Source: an uncultured Caryophanales bacterium
GTDB lineage: Bacteria; Bacillota_I; Bacilli_A; Izemoplasmatales; Hujiaoplasmataceae
NCBI GenBank assembly: GCA_937958685.1
Contig: CALGNF010000066.1
Span: 1 to 8,271 of the forward strand
Direction: 5' to 3'
DNA: 8,271 bases
Both the position numbers and the translations under genes were made by a program. The notes beneath the pieces are model-generated. The model worked only from the letters and a program-made list of their open reading frames with translations. It ran no database searches and had not been told where the DNA came from. Below, piece after piece: positions 7,101 to 8,271 of the stretch (its first letter is position 1; each line of letters starts with the position of its first letter).

Positions 7101-7864
7101 AGCCAACCAGCCCCGTGATCTTGTAGGAACCCTGCGAGTGATCCGGGTGTGACTTTTAGGTGCTGCTCGTAAATCGTAAACCCGGATGGGAGTGCGCTAT
7201 TATGATCAGCCGCCCTGAAATACTGCGCACGCCCATCGGCGATAGGGATATACCCGCTAAACCCAGAAGTTGGGAGCGGTTGCAAATCTTCTTCCAGATA
7301 CCCCCAGCCGCCAGCGTCAATCAGTATCGGCGTCCAGTTGTAGACCGTGCCGACCAGCAACGGGATTCCGGTATTAAGGATCTGGCTTGGACACTGCGGG
7401 TAGGATGCGTCCGTGAAATACGTCGGCGGTATTTCCCCATCAACCACAGTTGCCGGATATCCTACAACTGATAGTTGCAGCGTCCGTTGCAGCGCATCCC
7501 AGATGACAGGCTCCCAGAATCGTCCTTCGTGGACCAGGTCACAGGCGTGCGGATCGTTGCGATATCGATATATCTTGACCTTGCGGTTGATCAGCGGGTT
7601 AGCTTGGTAGTATCGCCAGGCGTCGTATTCGAGATAGACCTGCACATCGCGAGCTCCGACACTCGCCGCGCTGAACTGAGTAACCGACAGCAACCACGGA
7701 TACACCGTCGCAGTCCTGTTGACTGGATACGTTTTCTCGTCCTCTCCGGCCTGGCAGAATATCACTGACCCGCGGAGCGTTGTTTCAACGACAAGGAACC
7801 AGCGTTCAGCGTTTCTGTCTGTCCGCCCAATCTCATCGCTATAACCGTGAGTCAATTGTCTCAT
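4121..7864 (-). CDS. Phage tail hub/tip protein with large beta-rich insertion
   Basis: A 1247-residue protein, by far the largest gene here. Residues 1-140 carry the pattern of tail-hub N-termini: LINRKVKIYRY, then VHEGRFWEPVIWDALQRTLQ, a strand set that ends in LSVVGYP. IPLLVGTVYNWTPILID (167-183) matches the 'P.vfG.v.n..P.l.v' signature seen in tail tip proteins. Residues 920-1215 resume a hub-like part: TREAADEFLKRFREQFGYSA, DGKLAVKVFPTW, and the terminal strands SVPGTYVGDYKGQWAYKCAVLSV. Between them, roughly 430-905, lies a beta-rich block with AYDGDINTS (489-497, reminiscent of discoidin-like domains), aromatic jelly-roll-like strands (540-650) and two further modules. The start ATG at 7864 overlaps the upstream TGA (ATGA); the SD is weak (GGTGGG, 2 bases away), so coupling is probable. 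It should cap the tail tube and contact the host surface. Family assignment is from recalled patterns. Confidence 0.68.
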   Translation of the reverse strand: MRQLTHGYSDEIGRTDRNAERWFLVVETTLRGSVIFCQAGEDEKTYPVNRTATVYPWLLSVTQFSAASVGARDVQVYLEYDAWRYYQANPLINRKVKIYRYRNDPHACDLVHEGRFWEPVIWDALQRTLQLSVVGYPATVVDGEIPPTYFTDASYPQCPSQILNTGIPLLVGTVYNWTPILIDAGGWGYLEEDLQPLPTSGFSGYIPIADGRAQYFRAADHNSALPSGFTIYEQHLKVTPGSLAGFLQDHGAGWLLLSDSAYANSELCRCPIKTNPDNLNYLRRGMLGTSMENLAAGSVCEEVGLVDIDGEVALYRSRNAAALYSVRSMSSADFHAAGALVKQYQPSYRYLLAAHGVRKQTLTTENLYWFDPATEKLVKNEYRSAVSNTAATVDIRERYVYRNVNPNAVVAVDLIKYELLPMATCTKEGDTSGCWQVAAYAIDEPTVDPLDGDTPTTWTQYAYTKQTDIFPASGHWLQHPENFTNPEEAYDGDINTSALVRFPPTSIIFDDSEHIVQNITFNLTDFSAYPAAADLVKATFRAKFDMFCIETFGAKIGVALDGITIGSITPQPAGQHYTEYDFEYELYVSPGINEIWQNLDTYGNRVTMFFALQYHHDHSNEGGWNPVNWCTYYLHDLHIYTESCSDGYLQLQQTADPATVSDTISTELWIYAAGGSFVVTYDGAWGDESELIFSAGDGGAWFHWMIPGSDTWDEAADWKKHITIKPLARSEMSDGRIYDVKLIHHYTDTGYWSNPSGMWGSGVATYTSKAGQEHIIEVRHDGSITYQDEIERVRVYVEGVNSIDHFYIGIGTAGNYATVTEWHEMPAGTLAHFVDATDLFSWTWKMLNSGDPSGKSIYLKTSDVANGQVLTINTLQWQVLVKPATDPDNNTLVMSSMQGYQDSLQGPFGGWIVENPADVEKWIIQQRLQLDMSAIDTASYDTLRDVMSSRGIKAAGAIYTREAADEFLKRFREQFGYSAIDQDGKLAVKVFPTWQDEPVAILDASNTSDSIIGMSLSPMSEVCNYPIGNYRPAYYSGNMRKIILPGVDQQDSRQRIRKNWGMGEIYDERRDERVRKQWRNSVLIEALSMSDPDAWTIALASYQHYQRWMKQQISLDMVHDEDVALALLAYRLRRYAFQRPLFTVEASPRVAEALSTMDVVWLVRPDLEMMSNFSVPGTYVGDYKGQWAYKCAVLSVQPDGELRVIELEALMQTGSMIQQQIGDAAGQTPSFAWGVPGAGWSQGVWRR
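4135..4140 (-). promoter_or_regulatory. Ribosome binding site for the membrane-anchored structural gene
   Basis: AAGGAG on the minus strand, 10 bases before the ATG at 4124, in the last codons of the hub gene. A second GGAG lies closer (3 bases from the ATG). Together they favour the 340-residue product, which places the hydrophobic segment properly at the N-terminus. Confidence 0.65.
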
Positions 7865-8271
7865 ATCCCACCGGCATCAACGGCTGTAGGAATCAGGTTG
7901 ATAGTCACAGTCCATGTTTCGTGAGTGCCTTCAGATTCGGGGACATAGTTTCCGATCCATTTCACCTCGCGTTCAACACCAAAGTCATCGACCCAAATGA
8001 ACGGAAGCCCGCGCGTATGCTTGTGCCACTGCCGCAGTTTGAGGACTTGCGCCCGGCTGAATAGTCGGAAAACAAGTGTGATCGCATCCATCGGAGACCG
8101 GATCAGCGTTGTTTCCGGCGATCCGTCAGCCATTGTGGTGACAGACACAGGATCATCAGAACCATAGGGTGAAGATCCAAGCAACAGCGCCCCGCCCGAG
8201 TCGGTGAGGTCATAATCAGATCCGAAGTGGAAAGTTTCGTAGTCCTCGACGTTCAGTGCGGCGAAGTCGTC
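7861..8271 (-). CDS. Phage tail protein, 3' part (136 residues visible, 5' end outside the window)
   Basis: The frame is open from the right edge of the window; the first visible residues are DDFAALNVEDYETFHFGS and there is no stop before TGA at 7863-7861. A TTG at 8184 could serve as a start, but the frame continues 29 codons beyond it with sensible protein-like sequence, so the gene very probably starts outside the window. Strands such as AITLVFRLF, the helix RAQVLKLRQWHKHTRG, LPFIWVDDFGVEREVKWIG and HETWTVTINLI resemble small tail-tip proteins (the lambda gpM and DUF2460-like layout, in which a 'G....F.W.D..G..R.V' strand is followed by a WTV.I.L strand). Its position immediately before the hub, with a 4-base overlap, supports a role in assembling the tail tip. 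Exact family not certain. Confidence 0.6.
   Translation of the reverse strand, partial: DDFAALNVEDYETFHFGSDYDLTDSGGALLLGSSPYGSDDPVSVTTMADGSPETTLIRSPMDAITLVFRLFSRAQVLKLRQWHKHTRGLPFIWVDDFGVEREVKWIGNYVPESEGTHETWTVTINLIPTAVDAGGI

Noticed and set aside
7160..8064. Several plus-strand open frames of 65 to 103 codons at the right end
   Set aside because: All are antisense to the tail genes, overlap each other, and lack domain features; they are typical of high-GC third-position shadowing.
8101..8184. TTG at 8184 as the start of a complete 107-residue tail protein
   Set aside because: The same frame stays open for 29 more codons to the window edge with protein-like sequence, so the gene is better read as 5'-truncated by the window.

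Overview
The window is the end of a bacteriophage (tailed, probably siphovirus-like) contig. Every recognisable gene lies on the minus strand, so the biological order runs from right to left. The run is very compact: seven gene junctions either overlap by 1 to 4 bases or are separated by at most 8, mostly through ATGA or TAATG stop/start fusions, and most starts have a clear purine-rich ribosome binding site. There is no non-coding stretch of any size, and no tRNA, IS element, CRISPR array or convincing terminator was seen. The host cannot be named. A lipoprotein signal with a Leu-Ser-Gly-Cys lipobox, canonical AGGAGG sites and an M15-type endolysin fit a bacterial host, perhaps a Gram-negative one. 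The adapter at the edge suggests a draft, possibly metagenomic, assembly.

Right part (8271 to about 3100) is tail morphogenesis. It holds the 3' end of a small tail protein, then a 1247-residue tail hub/tip protein with a large beta-rich insertion, then a 340-residue protein with an N-terminal membrane anchor, a Pro/Thr-rich linker and a C-terminal beta-sandwich that resembles tail fibre or receptor-binding domains.

Middle part (about 3100 to 1713) holds an 86-residue coiled-coil protein with a hydrophobic stretch (holin-like or fibre-associated; uncertain) and a 372-residue predicted lipoprotein with a cellulase-like TIM barrel. Together with the anchored 340-residue protein this makes three neighbouring genes with envelope-directed or possibly envelope-directed products.

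Left part (1713 to 44) holds a 168-residue winged-helix protein coupled to a 358-residue calcineurin-like metallophosphoesterase with complete metal-binding motifs, then the first 31 codons of an M15-family endolysin. The endolysin is cut off because bases 1-43 are not biological: they match the 3' part of the Illumina TruSeq universal adapter. A false 42-residue ORF (137 to 9) runs through this junction.

No clearly new defence or mobile system is visible. The observations most worth following are the lipoprotein TIM barrel with an apparently altered nucleophile region, the winged-helix/metallophosphoesterase gene pair, the inserted domains in the tail hub, and the sequencing artefact at the left end.
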